Source: Massariosphaeria phaeospora (lineage: Eukaryota; Ascomycota; Dothideomycetes; Pleosporales). From it: a stretch of 64,000 nucleotides of DNA. Below the pieces are notes generated by a model. It made no database searches and was not told the origin of the DNA. It saw only the letters and a program-made list of their open reading frames with translations. The position numbers and the translations under genes are program-made. This document shows positions 21,201 through 34,584 of the stretch, piece after piece. The stretch's first letter is position 1, and every line of letters begins with the position of its first letter. The stretch spans positions 1,860,001-1,924,000 of the forward strand of contig JAADJZ010000004.1 in assembly GCA_011032825.1 (NCBI GenBank), given 5' to 3'.

Positions 21201-22980
21201 TTCCCGCTCTATAGCACTCTAATACCAACGCCAAATGTACTCGCTAGTAAGCTCGATGCCTTTTACAAGGCAGATGTAGCGAAAGCTTTAGAGCAGAATG
21301 TTTTTTCTTAGATTAAAAGTGTAGGCTCTAAGAAGCAGAATGCTGTAGGTCTTAAACAAAATGCTGCTAGACAGAAAAAAAATGCTAGCACGAAAGACAA
21401 TTCTAAGAATAATGCAAAAAAGCTGTCTTTAGATAAACTTTAAAATAGAAGAGTCTAAGAAAACGATTTGTACTAGGAAGCCTTAGAGGCCGTAAAAAAA
21501 AGCTAAACTAAAGAAAGTACCCGTAGGAAGTTTCCTCTAGGCCTTTAATTAAAAGCGTCCTTAGCGAATTGCGCTGTTAAAAACAACGCGCTTCTCTATT
21601 AGAGAAAAAGATAGATGCCAAAAACGTATCAACTGCGCACTAGATTAATTTCTAGAGCCTACGACTCGCTTATTGCAAAGCACTCTAGCAAAGAAAACAC
21701 CTACAATATCCTCAAAAAGAATTTCTTCTAGCTAAAAATAAGCTCGGACATTTGATAGTACATTGCCAACTGCGATGCATGTAAACGAGCGAAACTATAG
21801 CAGAAAATAAAAAGTAGTTTTTTTTGCTCGCTTTTCGTTCTAGACAGGATCTAGAAAGAACTTTCTATAGACTTTATTACTAACCTGCTAGAAAGCAAAA
21901 AGTGCACGAATCTACTAGTTATTACAAACTAATTAAGCAAGGATATAATCTTGATCTCTATAGCGAAAATTAACGCAGCAACTGTAGCAAAGGTATTTAT
22001 TAAGAGAGTAGTAGCTTACTACTAGCTTTCTAACGCTATTGTTTCCGACTAAGAAGCACAATTTGTAAGTGAATTCTAAAAAACGCTTTGCAGAGAGCTT
22101 GGGATCGTAAGGCAGCTATCTATAGCTTTTTACCTAGAAACCAACGAAGCTACAGAAAAAGCAAATTTAACAATTGAAACTGTTTTAAGGCCGTTTGTAA
22201 ATTAGGACTAGAAGAACTAGGCGCAGCTATGCTCTATTGTACAAATCGCAATCTAGAAGCGAAAAGCAGTGTCGACAAAAGTAAGCCCTTTTTTTCTTTA
22301 GCATAGTTACGAGATGGACTCAATCTAGCTTCGAGCAGAGAAAAGAGCGGATACGCTTCACTAGGCAACTCTAGACCCTCAGCGAAGCGCAGCGGAAATA
22401 GCTAAAAAGATAAAAGAAGTTATTGACTTCGCGCAAGCCGCTATAGCGGAGGCCTAATAGGAGCAAGAAAAATAAGCAAATCGACATAGAAAAGAGGCGC
22501 CGCTGCTCTAAGTAGAAGATAAAGTGTAGTTGCAATACAAAAAACACATCTCTAATAAGCGCCCGAGCAAGAAACTAAACTAAAAAAATAGCAAATATAC
22601 AGTTTTACAAGTTAAGTCTTTAGGCAACGTAGTTTTAAACATACTTTCTAAGATAAATCTAACATTTCTAATAGATAAGCTTAGACTCGTAGTAGACAAT
22701 TCTTTGGAAAGCTAGACAGTGTTCGATTAGCGCCTAGAAAGCGTTACCGTAGAAAGCGAGCAAGAATAGCTAGTTAAGCGCATTACAAGCAAGCGCTAGA
22801 AGAAAGTTAGAAGAAGCCAAAAGCTAGAATATTAGGTTAAATGGACTGGCTATGACTAGCCTACATAGGAACTAGCGCTAGAACTTGAAAACACAGAAGC
22901 TTTATTTACCTAGCAAGAATTTTCGGCGGCCTACTAGGACGCCGATGGAAAATTGCTAAAAGACTTTCAAAACGGCACGC
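18230..22980 (+). pseudogene. gag-pol of A1, heavily interrupted
   Basis: Domain order gag, protease, reverse transcriptase, RNase H, integrase, chromodomain, as described for A1. In-frame stops occur throughout, mostly TAG at positions where relatives have Trp or Gln. Transitions dominate; A1 and A2 have the same total length, so there are few or no net indels. Confidence 0.85.
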
Positions 22981-23045
22981 TTTTAGAAAGAACGCTAGAA
23001 CGCTGACGAAGTAAGTAAATTGCTATAGATTAGAAAAGGAGCTTA

Positions 23046-23333
23046 TGTAATAGGCTAAAAGCTTTATAAATTGCCTTGGTCGTAGAACTTTAGTAGCTAT
23101 TAACGCTGTACGTAACAGCTTCGACGATACCTAGAAAGGCCTCGCTAGTTTCTAGTTAACGAAGGCCCTGCGGTATTGAGTTTTTACATAGCTTCCAAAA
23201 GCGCTCCGCAGGTGCTTTAGAAGCTGACTAACTATAAAGTATATAGAGCTCTTTTGTCCGCGCTGTAGATAGACTCTATCGAATTCATTACATTCTTTAT
23301 CTAGAACCTGCTTTCCTAGGCGATCCCCTTTCA
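23046..23333 (+). repeat. right LTR of A1
   Basis: 288 bp, begins TGTAATAGG and keeps the original-looking CTTTCA end, followed by the AACGC duplication. Confidence 0.9.
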
Positions 23334-23366
23334 AACGCATTGTATAAAATACAAAAAGTATTGCTA

Positions 23367-23799
23367 ACGTACTTTATAAGTTCGCTAGACACATAGGTTC
23401 GCCGAATACTTGTTTTTACTAAGAAAAATCAATAATCTAAGGCTTAATAACTTTAGATCTACTTTATAGAATTCTTTAAAAACTTTACTACTAAGCTGCA
23501 TTTATATAAACTTTAAGATTCTAAGGTTACTAAGCTTTAGTCTTAGTATTTAAAAAGCTATTAAAGAAAGCCTAAATTACAAGAATTATTTTAGCGTATT
23601 TTTTGTATCTCTAGAATTAGACTAGGTAGAGCTTAGTAATATTAGAATTGAAAAGTTAATGTATACAGAAATAACATATTAAATTTTTAGAAAATTCTAT
23701 TAAGTAGATCTAGAGTTATTAAGTCTTAGATTATTAATTTTCTTTAGTAAAAACAAGTGTTCGACGAACCTATGTGTTCGGCAAACCTATAAAGTACGT
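23367..23799. mobile_element. MITE 1, foldback element with TA target duplication
   Basis: 433 bp flanked by TA (23365-23366, 23800-23801). Its ends, starting ACGTACTTTATA, are inverted repeats of about 110-150 bp, and no coding sequence is visible. The tip resembles that of pogo element C (ACGTACTTTACGAG), so it was probably moved by a C-like transposase. Related to MITE 2 at 46848. Inserted in Copia element E. Confidence 0.8.
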
Positions 23800-24029
23800 T
23801 AGCATAAATACTTTACTTTATCGCAATTCAACGGTTAATTTTACAAATTTGATAAACTAGATAAAGTAGTACAAGTAGTTGCAAGCGCGCTACGCTAATT
23901 TTAATGTATAGTTAAAAATTAATCTAAAGCAAACGCAAAAAGCGCTAACGTACTTTACGAGTAGTTAAGCTACACGAGTTCGCAAAACACTTTTGCTAAG
24001 CTTCTACTAACTCTACCTATGTACACAAT

Positions 24030-25700
24030 GCTTCAACAACAATACTAAATAAAACCTTCTAATAAACGTTAGATACAAACTACTTTTTAAGCTTTTAAAC
24101 AAAACGCGACACTTTTTTTGCAACGCGCTGCAGCTATCTATAACGTTTTTTGAACAACACTAAGTTATCAACGCGCTAAACAACTTTTACAAGCAAATTA
24201 TAAGCCTAAATTAATAAATCTAACAAAAACTAAAAAGAGCGTAGTTGTTGAGTATATACTTAAGCTTATATTGCGCAGATTTCTTTTTAAGCTCGCAGCT
24301 GTAGCTAATATAGCTAATTTCTTGCGCGCAAAGCGCAATCTAGGCTAAGTTAGCTTAAACTAGCTTAGTACGTAGGTTGTGCACTGCTTTAAGTTTACAA
24401 TAAAGTTCAATTGCAAGTACAATTACAAAAAAGCGCTTTGCAAAAATCTTAAAGTTATTTAAAACTAGTTTCGCCTAGTAGCTAATATAAAAGCTAAGTA
24501 CAATATCTAGAATGTAAATACGTACAACTTTAACAAAACAAGCTTTATAATAGGCTAGATATTAACTAGAGTAGTTATTACAGTTTTAGAGAAACAAGAA
24601 CAGCTAAAAGCAATACAGCAAAGTAATAAAAAGTAAACAACAGTTATCTAAAGCATTAACGCAACAAAGTAAGCTATTTTACTTTTTATTATCTTTAAAA
24701 GCTAATACTATCTCTTTGCTTGGTATAAGAAAAAGTATCTACTTTAGAACTAGGTTATTGCAGTTTCTAAAAAGAGCTAGACAATAAATAAGCTTAGGCT
24801 GCAGTAGTTAAAGCACTTTAATAAGCATACAAAGAAAAAAGTAGTTAGCAGCTACTAACTACTCGCAATTAATAGCTATAAAAGCTATAACTCGCTTGCA
24901 TTCTAGCAATACTACAAAGAAAACAAAATTATTACTATTTGCATATTTCCGTACTTATCGCACTTTCTGCAGCTTTTTAATGTAGGTTGTTTTGCTTCTC
25001 TAAAAAAAGCGTACAAGCGCTAAGCTAAAGATTTTATGCGCAACTAAATTACTTACATTACAAAACTTAAGTTTCTACTATGCTTTATACGCGCTTATAA
25101 TGCAGCAATTACTTTTAGTAATATCCAAAAAGAGTTTTAAGGCGCTAGATTAGTTTTATTTAATTTAAAACGAGTTATAACAGCTTTTAACGTCTAGCTA
25201 CGTACTCTATTACTACTACTTTTTAGCAATAAGCTCTAGCAGTTGCAAACTCTAAGCAATACTTTTAAATTAAAGTCGCAATTAACGCTTGTAAAAGCAA
25301 GAATTTAGAAGTATATAAATAGCTCGCTAACTTTTATAGTAAATGCTTTTAAAAAAGTTTCAAAGAAAGTAGCTATTATCGCGTACAAGCTAGTGTTAGC
25401 GCAATAGAAAATAGCTAAGCTAAAAGTAGCAAATAAAGCTGCTACGCAACGTAAATTGCATAAAAGAAAGCAAGTTTAAGTAGAAAAAACTTTGATAGTT
25501 GAGAATAGAGCTCGTCTAACTACTCTAAAGAAGTTTAAAACGCGTAGTAATAAAAAAAAGCTAAAGACGCGAGTGCGCGCTAAAGTAGGTAAACTATCTC
25601 AAAGGTAGTGTAAATAGTGCAATTAAACTAGGCATAACGCGCGTACGTGTAAGCAAGCAGCAAAAAAAAACTCTAAATAATATTTTAAGTTAAATTGCTT
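24030..25700 (+). pseudogene. pogo/Fot1 transposase of element C
   Basis: Helix-turn-helix and DDE portions can be followed in one frame with many TAA/TAG stops. The C-terminal part (charged KRKQV region, then C-x2-C and RHNARTCK) is intact enough to recognise. Interrupted at 25705 by Gypsy element B. Confidence 0.85.
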
Positions 25701-25705
25701 TATAT
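25701..25705. repeat. target-site duplication TATAT, left of element B
   Basis: TATAT recurs at 38964-38968 after the right LTR of B. Confidence 0.85.
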
Positions 25706-25916
25706 TGTAATAGGCGGATGCTCAATAGAATGCCTTAGCTGCTAGGCCTTAGTTAGAGCAATTTCGTACGAGATTGCCTCGCTAACTTTTGGCTAAGCTT
25801 CGACGGATTCCAGCGTAGCGCAGAAAGTATAAAAGGCTTTTTTATTTTATAAATAAAACTGCATTAATTTATTACTTTCTACATTAGAACCTGCTTACCC
25901 TAGCGATTCTCTTACA
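25706..25916 (+). repeat. left LTR of element B
   Basis: 211 bp, TGTAATAGGCGG...CTCTTACA, with an internal TATAAAA-like promoter motif and then TTTGAATTAATCAACTC after its end. Confidence 0.88.
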
Positions 25917-25999
25917 TTTGAATTAATCAACTCTTTCAAAATAAAAATCGCGAGATCTTTTGAAAGCAGCGATATTTAGAAGGTTTAGAAACTTACTAG

Positions 26000-28620
26000 A
26001 TTCTTTACGGCAACGATTAGACAAGGTTCTCTAGAATAAACTAAAGCTTACAAACTACGATAGCTAACTCTAATAAAGTCTTAGCATTAGTAGCACAAGT
26101 TAGAGAAATGCAGCAGAGCAGCGTTTCTACTAGCAAAATTAAGTTTGTTCTGCGTAAACAAATAGCCTATAAGAGTTTTAACCTAAAAACAATCTAGATC
26201 TGCATAAACGCAACAAGCAATGCGTTAGACAAAGAGTTACTTTTAAGCAAAAGCTTAAACCTAGAACTCTTTAAAGAGCCTACAAAGTCCTAAGAGACAT
26301 AGACTCCCGCGACATTTTAAGCACTATAGATTCTTTTGCAAACTAGCAAAGAATTTTTAAGCTCTAAAGCTTCGGTTAACGACAAGTTTTGCGAGCTAAA
26401 CATAGCCGAAGCCATGCGAGCTCGTATTCTTGAGCTCAAACAAGAAGTAGCTTACTACTGCAACACTTTGTACTCAACTCGCCTAGGCTTTTTCTCAAAC
26501 TCTTACTACCTAGCTACTAACAGCTTCGTTGAGCGAACCTCTAGCATAGTAAAGAAACACAGAATTCTCGATCTAGCCCTGTTCAGCGGCGAGATCAAAG
26601 ACTACGCAAGGTTTTAAATACAAATAGAAAACAAGATTTTTTACAACAAGAAATCTATTGGAACTAGCTGCAGTTACATTTTCAACTAGTTAAAGAATTC
26701 TGCTTCTACTACAAGGCTAGCTTGGTACTAAGAAAACTAAAGCGAGGTAACAAACGAATTCTAGGCTTACCTAGACATCTACTACGTAAATAAAAACTAC
26801 GCGAACAAGGCTTAAACTCGCTTCTTTACTTTACTTATAAAGAAGAGTACTTTCTAGAAGTACAACAAAGAGTTTATAAAACTTACATACGACTTAGGTA
26901 TAAGCACAATTACTAATCTTAATACACTTAAAAACTGCTACCTAGCTAGCTTCTAACTAGACCTCTAAGAACAGATAGCTATTGTAATTCTAAACTTTAC
27001 TAGCTCTCTTCGAAAGGTTATGAACCGCGTTGCTCTAATCGACGAAAACTTTTAGCGAGCTAAACACGCTTTGCAGAACTAGCTAACAACTGCTAGCAGC
27101 GCTTCTGCTGCTAACCTAGACGCTATGAAATAGACGTTAAAAGTAACTGCCGCTCAAACAGCTCGCTTAAGAGCAACAACTAAACGTACTCGTAGCAAAA
27201 AAAAAGCTGTTTAGCAGACTAAGAAAGAGATTGATTGCTATTGCTAACTAAAGCTTTGCTTTAGGTGCGCAAACTTTGGCTACTATAGCTCAAACTGCTA
27301 CCTAGACGCAGCGAAGAAACTACTGTTAGTTTAGACTGCTACTACGCTCGCTTCTCAAGCAAAGAACGCAACTAAAGCAAAAGATTTAAAAAACTAGTTA
27401 CTCTTAGCACAAAACGCAGCTAGAAGTGGACTAAAAGAAACACGCAGAAATTGTTAGACTAGTATCTTAAGTTTCGCTAGAAATAGCTAGACAGGAAACT
27501 TTTAACTATACACTTACTTATTAATCAAAATACTTTTGCTTTAACATTACTAGATTTAGAATGTAATACGTACAGCATTGTAAGTAAAAAGTTCTACAAC
27601 AAAGCGCGTTTCTAGCGTTTTCTAATAAAACACTAGCTAATTATAGGCCTAAACGACTACTAGGTAGTAGTCTAAAAAGCTGCTTGCTTTAACATAAATA
27701 TTAACAGCTATGAAAAAGTAGTTTAGGCTTTCGTTATAAGCGACGACAGCTTCGATATTATTCTTAGCTAACTTTAGATAAACCGCTACGACGTTACCGT
27801 TGCTTTTGCAAAGAAATTAGTTTTTATGCACTCTGTAGAGATCTAGATCTAAAGCTAAAAAAAAAAGAAACTTTTAAACGGTTCTAGAATTTTAGAAGTG
27901 TTTGCTAGAGCTTTCGGCTACTTTATACAAAACGCAAGACAAAAGAGCTTAACAACTTAAGTTTTCGCGGCATTTATAGCGAACATCTAAAAAGCACTAG
28001 CGCCTAAAATCAAGCTCGACCTAAGAGACACTTTTCTAGACTAGATGCAAGACTAGTACAAAGCTTTTTTGCAAACTAAAGCTAACAAGCTTGCACTACA
28101 CTAGAGAAAAATAAACTACACTATTAAGCTCGTAAAAAAGAACAAAGTAAAGCTAAAAGTTTTGTACAGCCCGCTCTACAACATGTCTAAAAACAAACTC
28201 TTTGTACTAAAAAAGCAGCTTACTTTCTATCTCGACTAAGAATTTATACGAGTTAGCTGCTCTTAGGCTAGCGCCTTTGTCTTATTCGCAAAAAAACTAG
28301 AAAGCGGATTAAGATTTTGCGTAGATTACTAGGCACTCAACGCAATTTTAAAGAAAAACTAATATTTTTTGCCGCTAATTCACGAAACGCTGAACTAAAT
28401 TAGCAAAGCTAAATAGCTTACTAAGCTAGACGTTGTCTAAGCGTTTTACAAAATCTAGATCGCACTTAAGAAAAAGTAGAAAACAGCGTTCTGTACAAGA
28501 TTTAAGCTGTACGAATAGATAGTTTGTTCTTTTAAGCTAGCTAACGCACTAAGTACTTTCTAGAGGTACATTAATTATGTTCTTGCAGCGCACATTGATA
28601 TTAACGCTTCTGCGTACATT
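26000..28620 (+). pseudogene. gag and first part of pol of element B
   Basis: The stretch 26336-26617 remains open for 93 codons and reads like a gag helical domain. Beyond it, protease and reverse transcriptase can be followed through stops up to the A2 insertion in the catalytic YxDD region. Confidence 0.8.
28616..28620. repeat. target-site duplication ACATT, left of A2
   Basis: ACATT recurs at 34585-34589. The host reading frame (A-Y-I before, I-N-N-V-L-I-Y after) rejoins across the insertion once one copy is removed. Confidence 0.85.
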
Positions 28621-28908
28621 TGTAATAGGCTGAAAGCTCTATAGATTGCTTTGGTCGTAGAACCTTAGTAGCTATTAACGCTGTACGTAATAGCTTCGAC
28701 GATACCTAGAAAAGCTTCGCTGGTTTCTAGTTAACGAAGGCCTTGCGGTATTAGGTTTCTACATAGCCTCTAAGAGTGCTCCGTAGGTAATTCAAAAGCT
28801 AACTAACTATAAAGTATATAGAGCTCTCTTGTCCGCGCTGTAGATAAACTCTATCAAATTTATTACATTCTTTATCTAGAACCTGCTTTCCTAGGCGATT
28901 CTCTTTTA
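28621..28908 (+). repeat. left LTR of A2
   Basis: 288 bp, TGTAATAGG...CTCTTTTA. Confidence 0.88.
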
Positions 28909-29459
28909 TTTAAATTTAATTAATCTCTACGCAGTAAAGATCGTAAGATTTTCAAAAAGTACGACACTTTTAAAAGTTAAAAGCAACCTCTAAAAAACCC
29001 TACGACGCAGCGAAAAAAGTTTTTAAAACTAAATCGCTACAATAGACGGCACTTAGGATGAGTATATTTAGATGCTAGTTGTAAAAGCTCGCAAGCTAGA
29101 AAGCGAAAGCTAGAGCAGCGAAGCAATTAAGAAAGCTCTACAAAAGCTAATAAACAACAACGAAATTAATGTAGAAACTTAAGAGATCTGTTTCAATGCA
29201 GCAGAAGCTACATATACGAAAATATTCGTTACAGAACTCGTAATAGAACTACTTAAAAAAGTAACAAACAATTAGCTACTAGCAACGAAGCTAGTCTTTG
29301 CAAAACTTTTAAATTCTAAGCAGCTAGTTAATAACAAGAGTGCGAGAGTTCAGGCACTTATCGAAATACTGCAAAATTAAGTTTAGATTCTTTAGAAGAA
29401 AAAGAGAGCTGCGCTAGCAACACCGCTAACTTCTTTTAGTATTCTAAAAGCTTCTACGC

Positions 29460-32400
29460 TAATTACAAAGCGCAACAAAATGCCTAACCTAGCTTAGTTT
29501 AATAGAACAAGGTTAGACTATAAACAGTTTAAAGTCTAGGTAGAAAACAAGATGCTTAATAACAAGAACCTAATTAAGAACTTATGCGGCTATATCTACA
29601 ACTGCCTAACAAAGCAAGCAGCTACTACTAGACTCGCCTAGTATCAAGAACACTGTAACGGAACGGCAAAGAAGTTCTAAAAGTACTTTAACGAGTACTA
29701 CTAAGACTACATGCGAGCGCAGAAAGCGCTCAACCAACTCTTCGCTTTTAAGCAAAAGAAAATGTTTTTTTAAAAGTACAATAAAGAATTCATGCGCTTT
29801 GCGTACGACGCAAAAATAACAAGCAACGTAGCTACATTAAAGAACTAGTACAAAGCAAAGCTTCGCGCTAATTTACAAAATAAAATAGTTAGCGTTATTG
29901 TTTCTTTAGCATAGCAACTCTAGGACCTAATGAAACAGGTTACTTAGATTAAAAAAAACCTAAACCGCGCGAAAGCAAACAACTAGTAGCGAATAGTACC
30001 AAATTAATTAATAAGCAACACAGAAGCTATAGACTAAGAGCTAGCAACTAAGGCCGCTACCTAAGCAGTTCGCGCGGCTACTAACAATAAAAAAAAAAAG
30101 CAGGCTAAATAAGCAAACAACGCAGAAATAACGAAACAACAAAAGAATTACTTTTGCTTTTAATGTAGTTTAGCAACTTACATGTTTAATAAATGTAAGC
30201 TCGCAGCTTTAAAGAAGCTCGCTACAACTTAAAAAGCAACTTTTAAACTAGTTAAGACAACAGCAAAGGTTAAGAAAGTCTTCGAGTTTAAAAACTTAGA
30301 AAACTAAACACTTCTAACCAAAAGCGCGGTTAAGAGTAGTAGAAAAAGAACACAGTTTCTTTATTAAATGATTTTCTAAAGTTCTGCTAGCGCTGGCTAG
30401 ACAGGAAACCACTTACAGTACATGCAATTATTAATTAATCTATTTTCGCTTTAGCAATGCTCGACTCTAAGTGCACTACTTATAGTTTTGTTAGCAAAAA
30501 GTTTTGTAAAAAAAACTGTTTTCTACGTATTTTAATAAAAGAAAGGCCTGTAGTAGGCATTAGCGAACAAGTTGTTAAAGTTACAAAAGCTGCTTAGTTT
30601 ACAATAAACTTAAACGAGCACGAACAAACAGTTTAAGCGTACGTTATAACTAAGAATAATAAATACGATATTATTCTAAAGCGCCTATGAATAGACGGAA
30701 GCTAGGTAACGCTAGCTTTAGCAAAAAAATTGATTTTCATCTATTCAACCAAAACACGCGTGCGGAGCTAAGAAAGAAAAAAGCTTAGACAAAAGCCTTA
30801 GCAAGTGTCCGCGACCGCGTTTAAAATAATAATGCAGTAGTTTAAGAAAAAAAACTTTAGCGTTAAGATTTTCGCTGCGTTTATAGCGGACATCTAGAAA
30901 GCTTTTTAGACTAAAGTAGTAGTTAACCTACGCTTAACGCTGCTCAACTAGATAAAAAATTAGTATACAGCGTTTATGCAGTCTAAGGCCAACAAATTAT
31001 CTTTTTACCAAAGCCTAATAGACTACGGCATTAAACTAATTAGAAAGAACAGAAAAAAAGTAGAAGTTTTATAGAAACTTTTGTATAACATGTTTAAAAA
31101 CAAACTATTAGTCTTGCAGAAGCAGCTTACTGCGCATTTAGATTGCAAGTTTATTAGAGTAAGTTGCTTTTAGGCCGGAGCGCTAGTGTTGTTTGCAAAA
31201 AAACTTAGTAAAAAGCTACGCTTTTGCGTAAACTATTAGGCGCTCAACGCTATTACGAAAAAAAACTAATACCCGCTGCCTTTAATTTACGAGACCTTAA
31301 ATTAGATTAGCTAGGCTAAATAGTTTACTAAGCTAGACGTTATCTAGGCCTTTTACAAAGTCTAGATTGCTAAAGAAAACAAGTAGAAAATAGCTTTCCG
31401 TATAAGATTTAGATTGTACGAATAAATAGTTTGCCTATTTAGCCTTGCTAACGCCTTAAGTACGTTTTAGCAATTTATTAACTACACTTTGCGTAATTAC
31501 ATTGACGTTGACGCTTTCGCATACTTAGATAATGTACTTATTTACTTTAGAGGTTCTTAAAAGAACTACTAGCAACGTGTTAAAAAAGTTGTTAACAAGT
31601 TAAAAAAAGCGAGGTTACAACTTGATATTAAGAAATGCAAGTTTAAAGTAACTAAAACTAAATACTTTAGTTTTATTATCGAGGTAGGCAAGAGAATTAG
31701 CATAGATCTAAAAAAAGTTCGCGCGATTTTTGAATAAAAGGCTTCGGCCTTAGTTAAAAAAGTACAGAGCTTTGTTAGTTTTGCAAACTTTTACTAGCAG
31801 TTTATTTGCGCCTTTTTTGCAATTGTTTTTTTACTAACAGAGTTAACAAAAAAAAGCGTTAAATTCTGTTAAGAGCTTAAACAACAAAAAGCGTTTAACA
31901 CGCTTAAAAAAAAGTTTATATTTAAGCTGTTATTAGCTTATTTTAACTTTAATTTAGAGACCGCTATTAAAGCGGACGCTTCGAAGATAGCTACTAAAAA
32001 AGCGCTTTTTTAAAAAGCAAAAAACAACTTGTAGCGAGCAGTAGCTTATTACTTTACTAAAATGTTACTTGCAAAGTCTAACTACACTATTTACAACAAA
32101 GAATTATTAGCAGTAATTAAATGCATTACTAAATAAAAAGCAAAGCTTAAAGCAGTGCTAAAAATTACGGTTTACACTAATTACAAGAACTTTTTGTACT
32201 TTACTACAGCGAGGTTACTAACAGAGCAACATGTTCGCTAAGCAAACATTTTTTCTAAACACAACTTAAAGTTTGTGTACCGCCTTAGAGCGGCTAATAG
32301 AAAAGCAAACGCTTTTTTACAAAAAGAGCAGAATTTCTTTTAAGACTAAAACAATGTTTAGCTAAAAAGCTGTAAATTTTAACTTTTCAAACTAACTAGT

Positions 32401-34210
32401 GTGTTAAACGAGAATAACATTACAAAAAAAACTCTAAGCGTAATCCGCGCGTTTCTGCTCTATAGCACCTTAATTCCAACGCCAAATGTACTCGCTAGTA
32501 AGCTCGATGCTTTTTACAAGGCAAATGTAGCAAAAGCTCTAAAGCAAAACGTTTTTTTTTAAATTAAAAGTGCAAGCTCTAAAAAGTAGGATGCTGCGAG
32601 TTTTAGACGAAATGCTGCTAGACAGAAAAAAAATGCTAGCACGAAGAACAATTCTAAAGATAATGCAAAAAAGCTGTTTTTAGATAAACTTTAAAATAAA
32701 AAAGTCTAAAAAGACGATTTGTACTAGGAAGCTTTAAAAGCCGTAAAAAAAAGCTAAACTAAAAAAAGTACCCGTAGGAAGTTTCTTTTAGGCCTTTAAT
32801 TAAAAGCGTCTTTAGCAAATTGCGCTGTTAAAAACGACGCGCTTCTTTATTAAAGAAAAAAATAGGTGCCGAAAACGTATTAACTGCGTACTAAATTAAT
32901 TTTTGAAGCTTACGACCCGCTTATCGCAAAGCACCTTAGCAAAAAAAACACTTACAATATTCTCAACAGGGATTTCTTCTAGCTAGAGATAAGCTTGGAC
33001 ATTTGATAGTACATTACCAACTGCGATGCATGTAAACGAGCGAAACTATAGCAGAAAATAAAAAGTAGTTTTCTTCGCTCGCTTTTTGTTCTAGACAAGA
33101 TCTAAAAAGAACTTTTTATAAACTTTATTACTAACCTGCTAAAAAGCGAAAGGTGCACGAATCTACTAGTTATTACAAACTAATTAAGCAAGAATATAAT
33201 CTTAATCTCTATAGCAAAAATTAACGCAGCAACTGTAGCAAAGGTATTTATTAAGAAAGTAGTAGCCTACTACTAGCTCTCTAACGCTATTGTTTTCAAC
33301 TAAGAAGCATAATTTGTAAGTAAATTCTAGAAAACGCTTTGCAAAAAGCTTGGAATTGTAAGGCAGCTATCTACAGCTTTTCACCTAAAAACCAACGAAG
33401 CTACAGAAAAAGCAAATTTAACAATTAAAACTATTTTAAAGCCGTTTGTAAATTAGAACTAAAAGAACTAAGCGCAGCTATGCTCTATTGTACAAATTGC
33501 AATCTAGAAACGAAAAGCAGTGTTAACAAAAGTAAGCTTTTTCTTTCTCTAGCATAGTTACGAGATGAACCTAATTTAGCTTTAAGCAAAGAAAAGAGCG
33601 AATACGTTTTACTAAGCAACTCTAGACTCTTAGCAAAGCGCAGCGGAAATAGCTAAAAAGATAAAAAAAGTTATTAACTTCGCGCAAGCTGCTATAGCGG
33701 AGGCCTAACAAAAGCAGAAAAAATAAGCAAATTGACATAGAAAAGAAGCGCCGCTGCTCTAAGTAGAAAATAAAGTGTAGTTGCAATACAGAAAACACAT
33801 CTCTAATAAGCGCCCAAGCAAGAAACTAGACTAGAAAAATAGCAAATATACAGTTTTACAAGTTAAGTTTCTAAGCAACGTAGTTTTAAACACACTTTCT
33901 AAGATAAATCTAATATTTTTAATAGATAAGCTTAGACTTGCAGCAGACAATCTTTTGAAAAGCTAAACAGTATTCAATTGGCGCTCAAGAAGCGTTACCG
34001 TAGAAAGCGAGCAAGAATAGCTAGTCAAGCGCATTACAGGTAAGCGCTGAAAAAAAGTTAAAAAAAGCTAGAAGCTAGAATATTAGGTTAAATAAACTAG
34101 CTATAACTAGCTTACATAAGAACTAGCGCTAAAACTCAAAGACACAAAAGCTTTATTTACTTAGCAAGAATTTTCGGCGGCTTACTAGAACGCTAATAGA
34201 AAATTGCTAA
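29460..34210 (+). pseudogene. gag-pol of A2, heavily interrupted
   Basis: Collinear with the A1 copy without net length change. More TAG/TAA replacements than in A1. No long open frame remains. Confidence 0.85.
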
Positions 34211-34296
34211 AAGACTTTCAAAACGGCACGCTTTTAGAAAAGACGCTAGGACGCTAGCAAAGTAAGTAAATTGCTACAGATTAGAAAGAAAGCTTA

Positions 34297-34584
34297 TGTA
34301 ATAGGCTGAAAGCTCTATAAATTGCTTTAGTCGTAGAACTTTAGTAGCTATTAACGTTGTACGTAACAGCTTCAACGATACCTAGAAAAGCTCCGCTAGT
34401 TTCCGGTTAACGAAAGCTTTGCGGTATTGAGTTTCTACATAGCCTTCAAAAGCGCTTCGCAGGTAATTTGAAAGCTAACTAACTATAAAGTATATAGAGC
34501 TCTCTTGTTCGCGCTGTAGATAGATTTTATCGAATTTATTACATTCTTTATCTAGAACCTGCTTTCCTAGGCGATTTTTTTTTA
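34297..34584 (+). repeat. right LTR of A2
   Basis: 288 bp; the C-rich end seen in A1 (GATCCCCTTTCA) is here a run of T ending in A. Confidence 0.88.

Larger units (their letters stand above)
17370..23333 (+). mobile_element. Ty3/Gypsy chromodomain retrotransposon A1 (5,964 bp)
   Basis: Identical-length 288-bp LTRs at 17370-17657 and 23046-23333, TGTAATAGG start, target duplication AACGC on both sides. Inserted into Copia element E. Inside, through stops: gag (about 18,230-18,970) with a CCHC-like knuckle; aspartic protease (about 19,205, LDFGCTTYS); reverse transcriptase (about 19,850-20,480, with catalytic box read as AYLDNVLIYF, so one catalytic Asp appears as Asn); RNase H (about 20,690-21,080); integrase (about 21,640-22,440); and a C-terminal chromodomain (about 22,810-22,980, VKWTGYD). 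This order and the chromodomain define a Gypsy chromovirus. Many Trp and Gln codons are TAG or TAA. It cannot be autonomous now. Confidence 0.92.
28621..34584 (+). mobile_element. Ty3/Gypsy chromodomain retrotransposon A2 (5,964 bp), nested in B
   Basis: Same family and exactly the same length as A1. 288-bp LTRs at 28621-28908 and 34297-34584, ACATT on both sides. Domains run as in A1: gag (about 29,500-30,230), protease (about 30,455), reverse transcriptase (about 31,090-31,730), RNase H, integrase (about 32,900-33,700) and chromodomain (about 34,075-34,210). It differs from A1 almost only by C-T and G-A changes, and is the more degraded of the two. It interrupts the reverse transcriptase of B at its active site. 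Confidence 0.92.
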
